From the NCBI RefSeq assembly GCF_002724055.1, contig NZ_BDQY01000014.1:1-64000 (forward strand): DNA of 64,000 nucleotides, written 5' to 3'. A program made the position numbers and the translations under genes. The notes beneath the pieces are model-generated. The model worked only from the letters and a program-made list of their open reading frames with translations. It was not told the origin of the DNA and made no database searches. Below, piece after piece: positions 54,492 through 63,916 of the stretch. The DNA comes from Tepidibacter mesophilus (lineage in GTDB: Bacteria; Bacillota; Clostridia; Peptostreptococcales; Peptostreptococcaceae). Each line of letters begins with the position of its first letter. Position 1 is the stretch's first letter.

Positions 54492-55313
54492 ATGATTAAA
54501 TTCAAATCATGTGTATTGTATTTATTGGTATTTATATTTTTTTTGTCACCGACATCTTATGCTCAGCCTATTACTAATGTCCAAATTGTTACTGAAAAAC
54601 AGACGGAGTTTACAGGGAATATACTTAGGTTTAAGGCTTTGAGTGAAGGCAGTAATATGAAGTATAAATGGAGCATATTAAAGGATTCTTGTGTTATTTA
54701 TACAAAAGATTATAGTGAAAGCAATGTATTTGAATATCCTGTTACATGTGAGGGTATTTATTATGTAGGTGTTAGTATTAAGGATTCAGATGGAAATATT
54801 GTAACTTGTGAATCTGAAAAGGTTAGTGTGGTAGACAAAATAAAAGTAGAGCCTCCTAAAGTAAAAACAGCAGAGGAAATAGAGATAGAAAGTGTACAAG
54901 CTTATGTAAATGAGACTAAAAATTTAACTAGCCAAACAGATAGGCTTATATGGGTGAATACGGAGAAAAATATGGTATATGTATTCAAAGGTAAAGCTAA
55001 AGAGTGGAAGCTTGAAAAGAAGATGCTTTGTACAGATGGAAAAGACTCTACTCCTACGGTTAAGGGAAATTTTAGTGTTAATAGTAGGGCACCATGGCTT
55101 ACTTCCTATAATGGTAAAGTAAAAGCCAAATATAAGGTGAATTTTTACGGAAATTATTATTTTCATTCAATATTATTTGATTCAAAAGGAACGAAAGTAG
55201 TAGATTCAAGACTTGGAAAATCTTTATCTCATGGATGTGTAAGACTTAGTGTTGAGAATGCAAAGTGGATATATGATTATATACCTGATAAAACTGCTGT
55301 TCATGTAAGTTAA
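54492..55313 (+). CDS. secreted L,D-transpeptidase (YkuD domain)
   Basis: This is a 273-residue exported protein. The frame is open from 54444, but AAGGGGAG fits ATG 54492. The signal peptide spans about residues 1-24 (CVLYLLVFIFFLSPTSYA). A beta-rich Ig-like domain (about 25-115) precedes the YkuD catalytic domain with the nucleophile Cys249 in SLSHGCVRLS and the supporting His in YYFHSILFDS. It makes or edits 3-3 peptidoglycan cross-links in the cell wall. It carries no sortase motif or extra anchor. Confidence 0.9.
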   Translation: MIKFKSCVLYLLVFIFFLSPTSYAQPITNVQIVTEKQTEFTGNILRFKALSEGSNMKYKWSILKDSCVIYTKDYSESNVFEYPVTCEGIYYVGVSIKDSDGNIVTCESEKVSVVDKIKVEPPKVKTAEEIEIESVQAYVNETKNLTSQTDRLIWVNTEKNMVYVFKGKAKEWKLEKKMLCTDGKDSTPTVKGNFSVNSRAPWLTSYNGKVKAKYKVNFYGNYYFHSILFDSKGTKVVDSRLGKSLSHGCVRLSVENAKWIYDYIPDKTAVHVS

Positions 55314-55430
55314 TTTAGCCTGTGATTTTACAGGAAAAAATAATATCATTTTTTTATATTAGATTACTTATTATAGAGTAATTATTTTATAAGGAAATGG
55401 TATTATTTTTTATGTTTATTAATATAATCA

Positions 55431-55465
55431 TATTGTCAACTTTAAAAATATTTAAGTTGACAATA
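55431..55465. promoter_or_regulatory. BirA operator
   Basis: TTGTCAAC (55433-55440) and GTTGACAA (55456-55463) are inverted half-sites 15 nt apart, within a longer 12-bp palindrome (tattgtcaactt/aagttgacaata). This matches the biotin repressor site, TTGTTAAC-N14-15-GTTAACAA. It lies upstream of bioY and overlaps the -35 box. Confidence 0.92.
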
Positions 55466-55485
55466 TAAATCCAACTATGTAAAAT
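55457..55485 (+). promoter_or_regulatory. promoter of the biotin operon
   Basis: A TTGACA at 55457-55462 lies inside the right BirA half-site, and TAAAAT at 55480-55485 follows after 17 nt. The overlap explains repression: biotinyl-AMP-loaded BirA would cover the -35 box. Confidence 0.85.
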
Positions 55486-55527
55486 AAAATCATAAACAAA
55501 TATCTGGTAAAAGGAGAGAATAATGAT

Positions 55528-56097
55528 ATGAAAATTAAAACTAGAGATATGATTTTGATAGCGATGTTTGCTGCTTTAACAGCGATAGGGGCATTTATAA
55601 AAGTTCCCATACCAATGGTTCCATTCACTTTGCAATATTTATTTTGTGCATATTCAGGAGTGTTCTTAGGATCTAAGTATGGGTTATATTCACAACTACT
55701 ATACGTTGCCATTGGACTTATTGGTATCCCTATTTTTGCTAATGGAGGAGGACCAACATATATATTTCAACCTACATTTGGATATTTACTAGGATTTATA
55801 TTATGTGCTTATATAATGGGAAAATCAACTGAAAAATTAAAAGATATAAGTTTTATTAATATATTCAAATCCCTCTTATTGGCATTATTTGGAGTTTACG
55901 TAATAGGAGTTTCGTATCTTTATATGATTATTAATGTTTATCTTGGAAAAGAAATGAGCATAAAGTCGGCAATAGCAGTAGGATTTGCACCATATATAAT
56001 TTCGGATTTAATTCTTAGTATAATAATAGCTTACTCAGCTGTTAGAATAATACCAGTAATAAGAAGAACAGGTTTAATTGAAAATCAAGCAGAATAG
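55528..56097 (+). CDS. bioY: biotin transporter BioY
   Basis: This is a 189-residue membrane protein, the substrate-binding S component of an energy-coupling-factor biotin importer. ATG 55528 lies 9 nt after AAAGGAGAG. Six hydrophobic helices are visible. The family patterns are AAIGAFIKVPIPMVPFTLQY near the N-terminus and GGPTYIFQPTFGYLLGFILC in the middle. It leads the bioYBDA operon, so the cell both imports and makes biotin under one repressor. Confidence 0.94.
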   Translation: MKIKTRDMILIAMFAALTAIGAFIKVPIPMVPFTLQYLFCAYSGVFLGSKYGLYSQLLYVAIGLIGIPIFANGGGPTYIFQPTFGYLLGFILCAYIMGKSTEKLKDISFINIFKSLLLALFGVYVIGVSYLYMIINVYLGKEMSIKSAIAVGFAPYIISDLILSIIIAYSAVRIIPVIRRTGLIENQAE

Positions 56098-56142
56098 TTA
56101 TTGTGATTTATCTAAATTGTATCTTGGGGTGATTTATATAGT

Positions 56143-57123
56143 ATGAAAAAATTTATTAAGCAAGTTACACAAAAAGTTTTAGATGGTCAAGAGATAACAT
56201 ATGATGAGGCATTAAAAATAATTAATGTAGATGAAGAAAATATAGAGGTTCTAGATCTACTTTTTCTAGGAGCCAATGAAATAAGAAAAAAATATGTAGG
56301 CAATAAAGTTGACTTATGTACAATAATGAATGCAAAATCAGGTAGATGCTCTGAGGATTGTAAATATTGTGCTCAATCAGTTCACTACGATACAGGTGTT
56401 ATAGAATATAATCTATTAAGTTATGATGAGATTTTAGAAAGAGCTTTAGAAGTTCAAGATTCAGGAGCCCACAGGTTTTCATTAGTTACTAGTGGTAGAG
56501 GTATAAGCTGTGAGGAGGAAATGGATAAACTAGTAGATATATATAGTAGACTAAAAGTAGACACGAGCCTTAAGTTATGTGCATCACATGGGATAGTGAG
56601 CTTTGAACAATTGTTAAAGCTTAAAGAAGCAGGAGTAAGTATGTATCATCATAATGTAGAGACTAGTAGTGATAACTATAAAAATATATGCACAACGCAT
56701 GATTATGAAGAACGAATAGAAACTATAAAAAATGCTGTAAAAGCAGATATTGAAGTTTGTTGTGGTGGGATTTTTGGTATGGGAGAATCCAAAGCAGATA
56801 GATTAAAAATGGCATTTGAAATTAAATCTTTAGGTATAACTTCAATACCATTAAATATACTAATGCCTATGAAAGGAACTCCATGTGAAGATTTAAAGGT
56901 AATATCGCCATTAGAAATTATTAAAAGTATGGCATTGTTTAGATATATTATACCTAATTCATACATTAGATACGCTGGAGGTAGAATGGCATTAAAGGAT
57001 AAACAAAGTTTAGGGTTTAATGCAGGAGTAAATGCCGCATTGGTAGGAAATTTTTTAACTACAATAGGAAGCAATGTTGAAAATGATAAAGAAATGATAA
57101 ATAAAGCTGGATTAGAGATATAA
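56143..57123 (+). CDS. bioB: biotin synthase
   Basis: This is a 326-residue radical SAM enzyme that inserts sulfur into dethiobiotin, the last step of biotin synthesis. The radical SAM cluster is held by Cys69, Cys73 and Cys76 (GRCSEDCKYCAQS). The [2Fe-2S] sulfur-donor ligands are expected in LKLCASHG and EVCCGGIFGMGE. YAGGRMALKDKQSLGFNAGVN near the C-terminus is also typical. It follows bioY by 45 nt. Confidence 0.97.
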   Translation: MKKFIKQVTQKVLDGQEITYDEALKIINVDEENIEVLDLLFLGANEIRKKYVGNKVDLCTIMNAKSGRCSEDCKYCAQSVHYDTGVIEYNLLSYDEILERALEVQDSGAHRFSLVTSGRGISCEEEMDKLVDIYSRLKVDTSLKLCASHGIVSFEQLLKLKEAGVSMYHHNVETSSDNYKNICTTHDYEERIETIKNAVKADIEVCCGGIFGMGESKADRLKMAFEIKSLGITSIPLNILMPMKGTPCEDLKVISPLEIIKSMALFRYIIPNSYIRYAGGRMALKDKQSLGFNAGVNAALVGNFLTTIGSNVENDKEMINKAGLEI

Positions 57124-57143
57124 GAGAATAAGGGGGAATTTCT

Positions 57144-57884
57144 TTGAATAAAGGTATTTTCATAGTCGGTACTGATACTGATGTTGGAAAAACATTTATA
57201 ACAGCAGGTATAAACTATATCTTAAGAAAGAACAACTTTAATGCTATTAGCTTTAAACCTGTGCAAAGTGGAGGAATAATAAAAGATAAAAAATTAATAT
57301 CAGATGATATAGAATTTATAAAAAAAATATCAGAGGTTAATGAAGATTATGAAACAATGAACTCTTATTGTTTTGCAGAAGCTGTATCTCCACATCTTGC
57401 ATCTGAAATGGAGAATATACGTATAGATAAGAACAAAATAATAAGTCATTATAGAAAATTGTATGAAGAATATGATTTTTGTATAGTAGAAGGTGCAGGA
57501 GGAAGTGTAGTTCCTTTAATAAGAAATGAATACTATATTTATAATCTTGTAAAAGATTTAAATATACCTGTATTGATAGTAACAACAATAGGAGTAGGCT
57601 CTATTAACCAAACTGTATTAACGGCTAATTTCTTAAAAAGCTTAGGAATACAAATAAGAGGGATAGTAATAAATAAATATACGGGGGCTCATTATGAGGA
57701 TGACAATATAGAAGTTATTAAGTCAATAACAGGGCTAGAGATAATTTCTATAGTAAATAAGTTAGATTTAGATGAAAAAGAAGATTTTATTTTAAAATCG
57801 AGAAAAGAATTTGATGAAAATTTAGATATAAATAAATTATTAAATCTATTCAAAAGTGAAAGTAGGGGAGATTTTAGTGAGTGA
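57144..57884 (+). CDS. bioD: dethiobiotin synthetase
   Basis: This is a 246-residue ATP-dependent carboxylase that closes the ureido ring of dethiobiotin. It has a TTG start 6 nt after AAGGGGGAA. The P-loop is [15 protein letters not shown]; the substrate Lys lies in SFKPVQSGG and the GAGGSVVP segment is the conserved dehydratase-like loop. The C-terminal end is overlapped by the start of bioA. Confidence 0.95.
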   Translation: MNKGIFIVGTDTDVGKTFITAGINYILRKNNFNAISFKPVQSGGIIKDKKLISDDIEFIKKISEVNEDYETMNSYCFAEAVSPHLASEMENIRIDKNKIISHYRKLYEEYDFCIVEGAGGSVVPLIRNEYYIYNLVKDLNIPVLIVTTIGVGSINQTVLTANFLKSLGIQIRGIVINKYTGAHYEDDNIEVIKSITGLEIISIVNKLDLDEKEDFILKSRKEFDENLDINKLLNLFKSESRGDFSE

Positions 57885-59229
57885 AATGAATGAGCTTCAA
57901 AAGAAAGATTTAAAATATATCTGGCATCCGTGTTCTCAAATGAAAGACTATGAAACATTTGACCCTATAGTTATAAAAAAAGGTGAAGGTGTTTTTTTAG
58001 AAGATATGAATGGGAAAAGATATTTAGATGCTGTTTCATCATGGTGGGTTAATTTGTTTGGGCATTCTAACAAAAGAATAAATGAAGCTATATACAAACA
58101 AGCTAACAAGCTTGAACATGTTATGCTTGCAAACTTTTCTCATGAGGCAGCTATTGAACTTGCACAAAAAATAGTTAACATAACTCCGAAGGGACTAAAT
58201 AAGATTTTTTTTGGTGATAATGGATCTTCAGCAGTAGAGATAGCTTTAAAGTTAAGCTTCCAATATCATCAACAAATAGGAAAAAAGAAAAAAATAAAAT
58301 TTGTTAAGATATCTGATGCTTATCATGGAGAAACATTGGGTGCTTTATCAGTTTGTGATGTTGAACTTTATAACAAGGTATTTAATCCTTTGTTATTAGA
58401 TGTTATTAAAGTACAAGGACCTGATTGCTATAGATGTGAATATAAATTAGACAGAAAAACTTGCAAAGCCGAGTGCTTCGAAAATATGGAAAAAAATATT
58501 GAAAAACAACATGAAGAAATAAGTGCTATAATAATAGAACCTATGATACAGGGGGCAGCAGGTATGAAGATATACTCTGCCAAATATCTAAAAAAGCTAA
58601 GAAAATTATGTGATGAGTATGATATTAACTTAATAGCTGATGAAGTTGCAGTAGGATTTGGAAGGACTGGAAAGATGTTTGCATGTGAGCATGCTGAAAT
58701 TTCGCCAGATATTATGTGTTTATCTAAAGGTTTAACAGCTGGATATATGCCTTTAGCATTAACTTTAATGACAGATAAAATATATAATGCTTTTTATGAT
58801 GAGTACTCAAAGTTAAAGGCTTTTTTACATAGTCATAGTTATTCTGGAAATGCATTGGGATGTGCTGTTGCAGTTGAAACACTTGATATATTTAAAGATG
58901 AAAATATTATCGAAAAAAATATAATTAAATCTAATCTATTAACAAAAAAAGTTCATAATATATTAAATGAGTTACCGCATGTTGGAGAATATAGGCAATT
59001 AGGTATGATAGGAGCCATTGAACTTGTTAAAAATAAAGAGTCTAAAGAAGCTTTTGACTGGAAGAGCAGAGTTGGTTATCAGATTTATAAAATAGCTCTT
59101 AAAAAAGGTGTATTGTTAAGACCATTAGGAAATGTTATATACTTTATGCCTCCTTACGTTATTGATGATAAAGAGATGGACTTAATGGTAAATACAGCAA
59201 GGGACTCTATAATAGAATTTTTTAATTGA
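57877..59229 (+). CDS. bioA: adenosylmethionine-8-amino-7-oxononanoate aminotransferase
   Basis: This is a 450-residue PLP enzyme that makes 7,8-diaminopelargonic acid. The frame is open from 57856, but the AGGGGAG site at 57864-57870 favours GTG 57877, which overlaps the last 8 nt of bioD. The BioA signatures are present: [51 protein letters not shown] and the PLP-binding Lys in [14 protein letters not shown]. An insert with four cysteines ([20 protein letters not shown]) is unlike the enterobacterial enzyme and may bind metal; it occurs in some Firmicute homologues to my knowledge. Confidence 0.95.
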   Translation: MSEMNELQKKDLKYIWHPCSQMKDYETFDPIVIKKGEGVFLEDMNGKRYLDAVSSWWVNLFGHSNKRINEAIYKQANKLEHVMLANFSHEAAIELAQKIVNITPKGLNKIFFGDNGSSAVEIALKLSFQYHQQIGKKKKIKFVKISDAYHGETLGALSVCDVELYNKVFNPLLLDVIKVQGPDCYRCEYKLDRKTCKAECFENMEKNIEKQHEEISAIIIEPMIQGAAGMKIYSAKYLKKLRKLCDEYDINLIADEVAVGFGRTGKMFACEHAEISPDIMCLSKGLTAGYMPLALTLMTDKIYNAFYDEYSKLKAFLHSHSYSGNALGCAVAVETLDIFKDENIIEKNIIKSNLLTKKVHNILNELPHVGEYRQLGMIGAIELVKNKESKEAFDWKSRVGYQIYKIALKKGVLLRPLGNVIYFMPPYVIDDKEMDLMVNTARDSIIEFFN

Positions 59230-59252
59230 TAGGAAAGTAGAACTTTCCTATC
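59228..59252. terminator. short hairpin after bioA
   Basis: The arms gataggaaagt (59228-59238) and actttcctatc (59242-59252) form an 11-bp stem at the bioA stop codon. No clear T-run follows, but it lies between convergent genes and probably ends both transcripts. Confidence 0.6.
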
Positions 59253-59289
59253 GATTATGTTAAGCCAATATCCTTAATCAAAGAGAGTA

Positions 59290-60486
59290 CTATGAATTTA
59301 ACACCTTCATATAAGCATAGTCAAGTGCTGATTCTATATTATTACCTTGCTTTCCGCCACCTTGAGCAGAAAATTCATTTCCGCCGCCTTTACCGTCTAT
59401 AAGTGTAATTGCATCTTTTAATAATTCATTCATATTACTGTTTTTTATATTCTTAGACTTCATAAATAATAGATTTGACTTATCATCAGTTTTAACTCCG
59501 AGTAGAGCTACAACATTTTCAAAAGAAGTAAGCTTAGAACCTATAAGGTTTACAGTTTTTACACTTTCGTCATGGTAAACCTTCTTTATAATCTTTATTC
59601 CGTTACTATCTTCACAGTTTCTAAGCATACCTTCTATTTCGTAATCTGCTATTTCAGACTTTAATTTATTATTCTCAGATAAAGTTTTTTTGAGTTCTTT
59701 AGTTAATTTTTCTATTTGAATTAAAGCAGCTTCTGTATCACAAGTTAAGCTTGAGCAGACAGTAGATGTGAACTCGCTTTTATTAAAATAATCTTTAACA
59801 GCACGATCTCCGCATAAAAACTCTATTCTTGTACAATCCTTATATTTTTCCCACTTAGTTATCTTTATAACTTGAACTTCAATAGTAGAGCTTGGATGAA
59901 TTCCGCAACATGCATTTACATCAAGATCATCTATTTTAACTATTCTTATTTGACCATCTACATTTGAAGGCATCTTTCTTATATTCATTTTTTTAAGCTC
60001 TGATCTTGTAGGATATAAAAACTCTAAAGATATATTTTTAAGTATTATATCATTTGCAAATTTTTCAACTTTTTCTATTTGAGACTTGTCTACAAACTTT
60101 TGAATATCTATAGTGCAATGATTTTTACCTAAATGAAATCCAACAGTAGGTGCACCGAATAATTCTACAAAAGAAGCTGATAGAATATGTTGTCCTAAAT
60201 GTTGTTGCATATGGTCGAATCGTCTATTCCAATCTATTGAACACTTAACCTTATTTTTTTTATTAGGCTTTTTATCAGCAACATGATATATATGATTGTC
60301 TTCTTCGTATACATAAGTTATCTTAATATCTTCGATAAACCCTGTATCGCTAGGTTGTCCTCCTCCTTCTGGATAAAAGCAAGTTGTGTCTAGCTCTATA
60401 TGAAATTTACCTTCTTTTTCAATTACATTTAGTATATTTGCAGTAAAAGATTTTTGGTATTGATCTTCATAGAAAAGTTTTTCCAA
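59290..60486 (-). CDS. alanyl-tRNA editing protein, AlaX-L type with DHHA1
   Basis: This is a 398-residue protein on the minus strand, ATG after AAGGAGGGAT. Residues 1-230 match the AlaRS editing domain: CFYPEGGGQPSDTG near the start and the zinc ligands His96 and His100 (HLGQH), Cys193/194 and His197 (CCGIH). A coiled coil (QIEKLTKELKKTLSENNKLK) joins it to a DHHA1-type C-terminal domain with GKGGGNEFSAQGGG. It clears Ser or Gly wrongly attached to tRNA-Ala. It stands alone, convergent with bioA. Confidence 0.92.
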   Translation of the reverse strand: MEKLFYEDQYQKSFTANILNVIEKEGKFHIELDTTCFYPEGGGQPSDTGFIEDIKITYVYEEDNHIYHVADKKPNKKNKVKCSIDWNRRFDHMQQHLGQHILSASFVELFGAPTVGFHLGKNHCTIDIQKFVDKSQIEKVEKFANDIILKNISLEFLYPTRSELKKMNIRKMPSNVDGQIRIVKIDDLDVNACCGIHPSSTIEVQVIKITKWEKYKDCTRIEFLCGDRAVKDYFNKSEFTSTVCSSLTCDTEAALIQIEKLTKELKKTLSENNKLKSEIADYEIEGMLRNCEDSNGIKIIKKVYHDESVKTVNLIGSKLTSFENVVALLGVKTDDKSNLLFMKSKNIKNSNMNELLKDAITLIDGKGGGNEFSAQGGGKQGNNIESALDYAYMKVLNS

Positions 60487-60604
60487 TATAATCCCTCCTT
60501 AAGTGTATAGATATCATTGTACTATAACTAGATATATTTTTGAATAAAGATTTTTTAATAAGGAAAACTTATACTATTAAGTAATTTGAAAAGGAGTGTA
60601 ATAA

Positions 60605-62269
60605 ATGGAAAATGAAAATTGTGTAAAAGTAATTCCACTAGGAGGACTTGGTGAAATAGGAAAAAATATTACTGCATTTGAATATGAAGATGAAATTGTA
60701 GTTATAGACTGTGGTATAGCTTTTCCCGATGAGGATATGTACGGGGTTGATATGATAATTCCAGATATAAGCTACTTATTAAAAAATCAAGATAAGGTAA
60801 AGGGTATATTTATAACTCATGGGCATGAAGACCATATAGGAGCTATACCTTATATACTAAAACAGATTAATGTTCCACTTTACGGAACAAAGCTAACACT
60901 TGGTATAATAGAGAATAAACTTAAAGAACATAACCTGTTATCAACTTGTACTCTTAATCCTGTTAATGCTTCAGATGTTGTAAAACTTACTCATTTTAAA
61001 ATGGAGTTTATAAGAGCTACTCACAGTATAGCAGATGCTTGTAGTATAGCTATTCATACGCCTGTTGGAACTATACTTCATACCGGCGATTTTAAAATAG
61101 ACTATACACCTATAGATTATCTTCCTATGGATTTAAAAAGAATCGCAGAACTTGGAAGTGAAGGTATACTTCTTCTTATGGCAGACAGTACTAATGTAGA
61201 GAGAAAAGGTCATACATTATCAGAAAAATCAATAGGAGAGACATTCAGTAGAGTATTCAGTAAAGCAAGGGGAAGGGTTATAGTCGCTACATTTGCTTCT
61301 AATATACATAGAATGCAGCAAATAATAAATGCATCTATACGATATAGTAGAAAGGTAGCATTTAGTGGAAGAAGTATGGTTAACATATCTCAGGTTTCAA
61401 GAGAATTGGGATATCTGCATATACCTGATGAATATATAATAGATGTAGGTGATATAGATGATTATGAAGATGAAAATATAACTATAATAACAACTGGAAG
61501 TCAAGGAGAACCTATGGCAGCTCTTACTAGAATAGCTTTTTCTAATCACAGACAAATAAATATAAAGCCGAATGATTTATTTATAATATCTGCATCTCCA
61601 ATACCAGGCAATGACAAGCTTGTATCTAAAGTTATAAATGAATTATATAGAAAAAATGTAGAAGTTATATACAAGGACTTAGAAGATGTTCATGTATCTG
61701 GACATGCATTCCAAGAAGAATTAAAACTTATGCATTCTTTGACTACACCTAAGTATTTCATGCCTATTCATGGAGAGTATAGACATTTAAAACATCATGC
61801 AAATCTTGCTAATAAGCTTGGAATGAATAGAAATAATATATTTACATTAGAAACTGGAGATGTTTTAAAATTATCAAAAGATAAGGTAGAAAAAGGTGAT
61901 AAGGTTAGAACAGGAAGTGTATTCGTAGACGGTTTAGGAGTTGGAGATGTAGGCAATATAGTTCTTAGAGATAGAAGAAATCTAGCTCAAGATGGAATGA
62001 TGAATGTAGTTGTTACAATAGAAAAAGAAACACATAGTGTAATAGCAGGGCCTGACATAATAAGTAGAGGATTTGTATACGTTAAAGAATCTGAAGAATT
62101 AATAAACGCAGTCAAAGAAATTGCAAAGCAAGAACTCGATAGATGCTTAGAGAATAATATAACAGAGTGGTATGCACTTAAGAGAAATATGAAAAAATCA
62201 ATAGAGAGGTATTTATACGAAAAGACAAAGAGAAGACCTTATGTAATACCTATAATAATGGAAATTTAA
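60605..62269 (+). CDS. ribonuclease J
   Basis: This is a 554-residue metallo-beta-lactamase/beta-CASP ribonuclease that matures and degrades RNA from the 5' end or internally. ATG 60605 follows AAAAGGAGTG. The metal site is HGHEDHIG (His72, His74, Asp76, His77), with further ligands in ATHSIADAC, HTGDFKID and the C-terminal beta-CASP HGEYRHL. The N-terminal VIPLGGLGEIGKNITAFEYE is typical. The length is usual; a copy of RNase J1 or J2 cannot be told apart by eye. Confidence 0.95.
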   Translation: MENENCVKVIPLGGLGEIGKNITAFEYEDEIVVIDCGIAFPDEDMYGVDMIIPDISYLLKNQDKVKGIFITHGHEDHIGAIPYILKQINVPLYGTKLTLGIIENKLKEHNLLSTCTLNPVNASDVVKLTHFKMEFIRATHSIADACSIAIHTPVGTILHTGDFKIDYTPIDYLPMDLKRIAELGSEGILLLMADSTNVERKGHTLSEKSIGETFSRVFSKARGRVIVATFASNIHRMQQIINASIRYSRKVAFSGRSMVNISQVSRELGYLHIPDEYIIDVGDIDDYEDENITIITTGSQGEPMAALTRIAFSNHRQINIKPNDLFIISASPIPGNDKLVSKVINELYRKNVEVIYKDLEDVHVSGHAFQEELKLMHSLTTPKYFMPIHGEYRHLKHHANLANKLGMNRNNIFTLETGDVLKLSKDKVEKGDKVRTGSVFVDGLGVGDVGNIVLRDRRNLAQDGMMNVVVTIEKETHSVIAGPDIISRGFVYVKESEELINAVKEIAKQELDRCLENNITEWYALKRNMKKSIERYLYEKTKRRPYVIPIIMEI

Positions 62270-62278
62270 AAATTCGTC

Positions 62279-62331
62279 TAGTCGCTACGCGCTGACTCAT
62301 GTCGCCAACAAGTCTCACGACTCTGTTGCTT
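62279..62331 (+). repeat. dispersed repeat, copy 2
   Basis: This block is notably richer in G and C than its surroundings. Read on the minus strand, aagcaacagagtcgtgagac and the following ttgttggcgacatgag match the plus strand at 20834-20869 with about 3 changes in 36. The centre agtcgtgagact is a palindrome. It follows the RNase J stop codon by about 10 nt. The rest, gtcgctacgcgctgac, has the self-complementary core gtcgctacgcgctgac-like pairing and is not in copy 1. Confidence 0.65.
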
Positions 62332-62402
62332 AAAAATAGTTGTAAGTTTAGCTCTTTCATGAATGTCATCCACAATTCGAAAATTATAATACCTTAATAT
62401 AT

Positions 62403-62432
62403 AAAATAGCCTATGTAATATAGGCTATTTTA
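62403..62432. terminator. intrinsic terminator of the RNase J gene
   Basis: The arms aaaatagcctat (62403-62414) and ataggctatttt (62420-62431) form a perfect 12-bp stem with a 5-nt loop and flanking A and T runs. It can act in both directions. Confidence 0.88.
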
Positions 62433-62578
62433 GTATATTTTCATAACATATTTATATCATTTTCGTATGTAGTATAGCAAATAAATGTAGAGACTCCCAC
62501 GGACATAACTTGAGTTATGCATAAACCTTATATAATTGATAATAATAATATTATTAATTATATACAGGGGTGAATAAA

Positions 62579-63916
62579 ATGGAGCTTATCAAAAATTATA
62601 AACTAAAGCAGGAAAATGGAGAGTATTTATTGGAAATATATTTAAATAATATTAATACAGAGTTTGCAGATGAATTAGATAAAATAAAAGAAAATGAAAA
62701 TTGTAATTTTATAGATCAAATACAAGAATATATAAAAAATCAGTGCCCTAATTTTACAATAGGTTTATGTAAAGTAATGTTAGGTTCTATGTTGATTACA
62801 TCATTTATGTTCACAAAGGCACCAGTATATGCAGTTGATAATCAATCTAGTATAAATGAAAATTCTTTTATAGACTACAAGGTTCAAAGTGGAGATAGCT
62901 TATGGTCTATTTCCAATAAATTTAATGTATCGATTAATGAAATAAAAACTTTAAATAATTTAACTAGTGATACTATATATATAGATCAAAATTTGAAAAT
63001 AGCATCTAATAATGTATATATAGTAAAATCAGGAGATACATTGTATAAATTATCTAGAGAGTATAATACAACTATTAATAAAATAAAAACAGATAATAAT
63101 CTAACTACTGATAATATATATATAGGTCAAAAGCTTATAATAAATCAAGAAAATAAGATTGTTGATACTACAAAATACATAGTAAAAAAAGGAGATACCT
63201 TATGGAAAATATCTCAGACATTTAATGTTTCAGTAGATTCTTTAAAAAGCATAAATAATCTATCTTCAGATACTATATATGAGGGCCAAATAATCTATCT
63301 AAAAGGGAGTGTAGAAACTAAAGAATCTACTATAACATACAAGACTCATAAGGTCCAATCGGGTGAGACTACTTGGAGTATAAGTATTGACTATAGGATA
63401 CCAATGCAAGAACTCCTAGATGCAAATAACTTAACGAGAAATAGTCAACTTAGTATAGGACAAGAATTAACTGTTCCAGTTCACAACATACCTGTAAAAG
63501 AAACTATGGGAAGCCAGTACGGAGAATATCTAGACTGGTGGAGTGAAGCACAATATTTGATAGCAATTAACGATGTAGCAAAGATTACAGATATAGAAAC
63601 TGGAAAAACTTTTATGGTGAAAAGAACTATAGGAGCAAATCATGCTGACTGTGAACCCCTAACAAGTAATGATACAGCTATAGCAAAACAAATCTGGGGA
63701 GGATATTCGTGGAATACTAGAGCTATTTTAGTAGAAGTAGATGGAAGAAAAATAGCAGCATCAATGTCATTTATGCCGCATGATGTACAATATATAACTG
63801 ATAATAATTTTGAAGGTCATTTTGATATACATTTCTTAAATAGTACTCGTCATAAGGATGGACTTGTAGATGAGAATCATCAAGAAAAAGTTAAAATAGC
63901 AGCTGGATTAAAATAA
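62579..63916 (+). CDS. four-LysM cell-wall protein
   Basis: This is a 445-residue protein. The frame starts with GTG 62570, but AGGGGTGA fits ATG 62579. The first 60 residues are polar and cytoplasmic in character (MELIKNYKLKQENGEYLLEI). A membrane helix or internal signal follows at about 61-82 (MLGSMLITSFMFTKAPVYA). Four LysM peptidoglycan-binding domains lie at about 100-142, 145-188, 198-242 and 253-300 (for example VQSGDSLWSISNKF, VKSGDTLYKLSREY, VKKGDTLWKISQTF, VQSGETTWSIS). The last 135 residues are a conserved clostridial domain (ADCEPLTSNDTAIAKQIWGG, then DIHFLNSTRHKDG) of unknown function. It resembles spore-cortex or cell-wall proteins of this group. The 60-residue N-terminus before the helix is unusual. 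Confidence 0.88.
   Translation: MELIKNYKLKQENGEYLLEIYLNNINTEFADELDKIKENENCNFIDQIQEYIKNQCPNFTIGLCKVMLGSMLITSFMFTKAPVYAVDNQSSINENSFIDYKVQSGDSLWSISNKFNVSINEIKTLNNLTSDTIYIDQNLKIASNNVYIVKSGDTLYKLSREYNTTINKIKTDNNLTTDNIYIGQKLIINQENKIVDTTKYIVKKGDTLWKISQTFNVSVDSLKSINNLSSDTIYEGQIIYLKGSVETKESTITYKTHKVQSGETTWSISIDYRIPMQELLDANNLTRNSQLSIGQELTVPVHNIPVKETMGSQYGEYLDWWSEAQYLIAINDVAKITDIETGKTFMVKRTIGANHADCEPLTSNDTAIAKQIWGGYSWNTRAILVEVDGRKIAASMSFMPHDVQYITDNNFEGHFDIHFLNSTRHKDGLVDENHQEKVKIAAGLK

Larger units (their letters stand above)
62270..62578 (+). other. gene-free region with repeat and terminator
   Basis: These 309 nt separate the RNase J gene from the LysM gene. They contain a dispersed repeat (62279-62331), a terminator (62403-62432) and a small palindrome cataacttgagttatg (about 62504-62519). 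No clear promoter was seen. Confidence 0.6.

Noticed and set aside
55318..55338. Hairpin cctgt/acagg after the L,D-transpeptidase gene as terminator
   Set aside because: The stem is only 5 bp and is followed by A instead of T on the plus strand.
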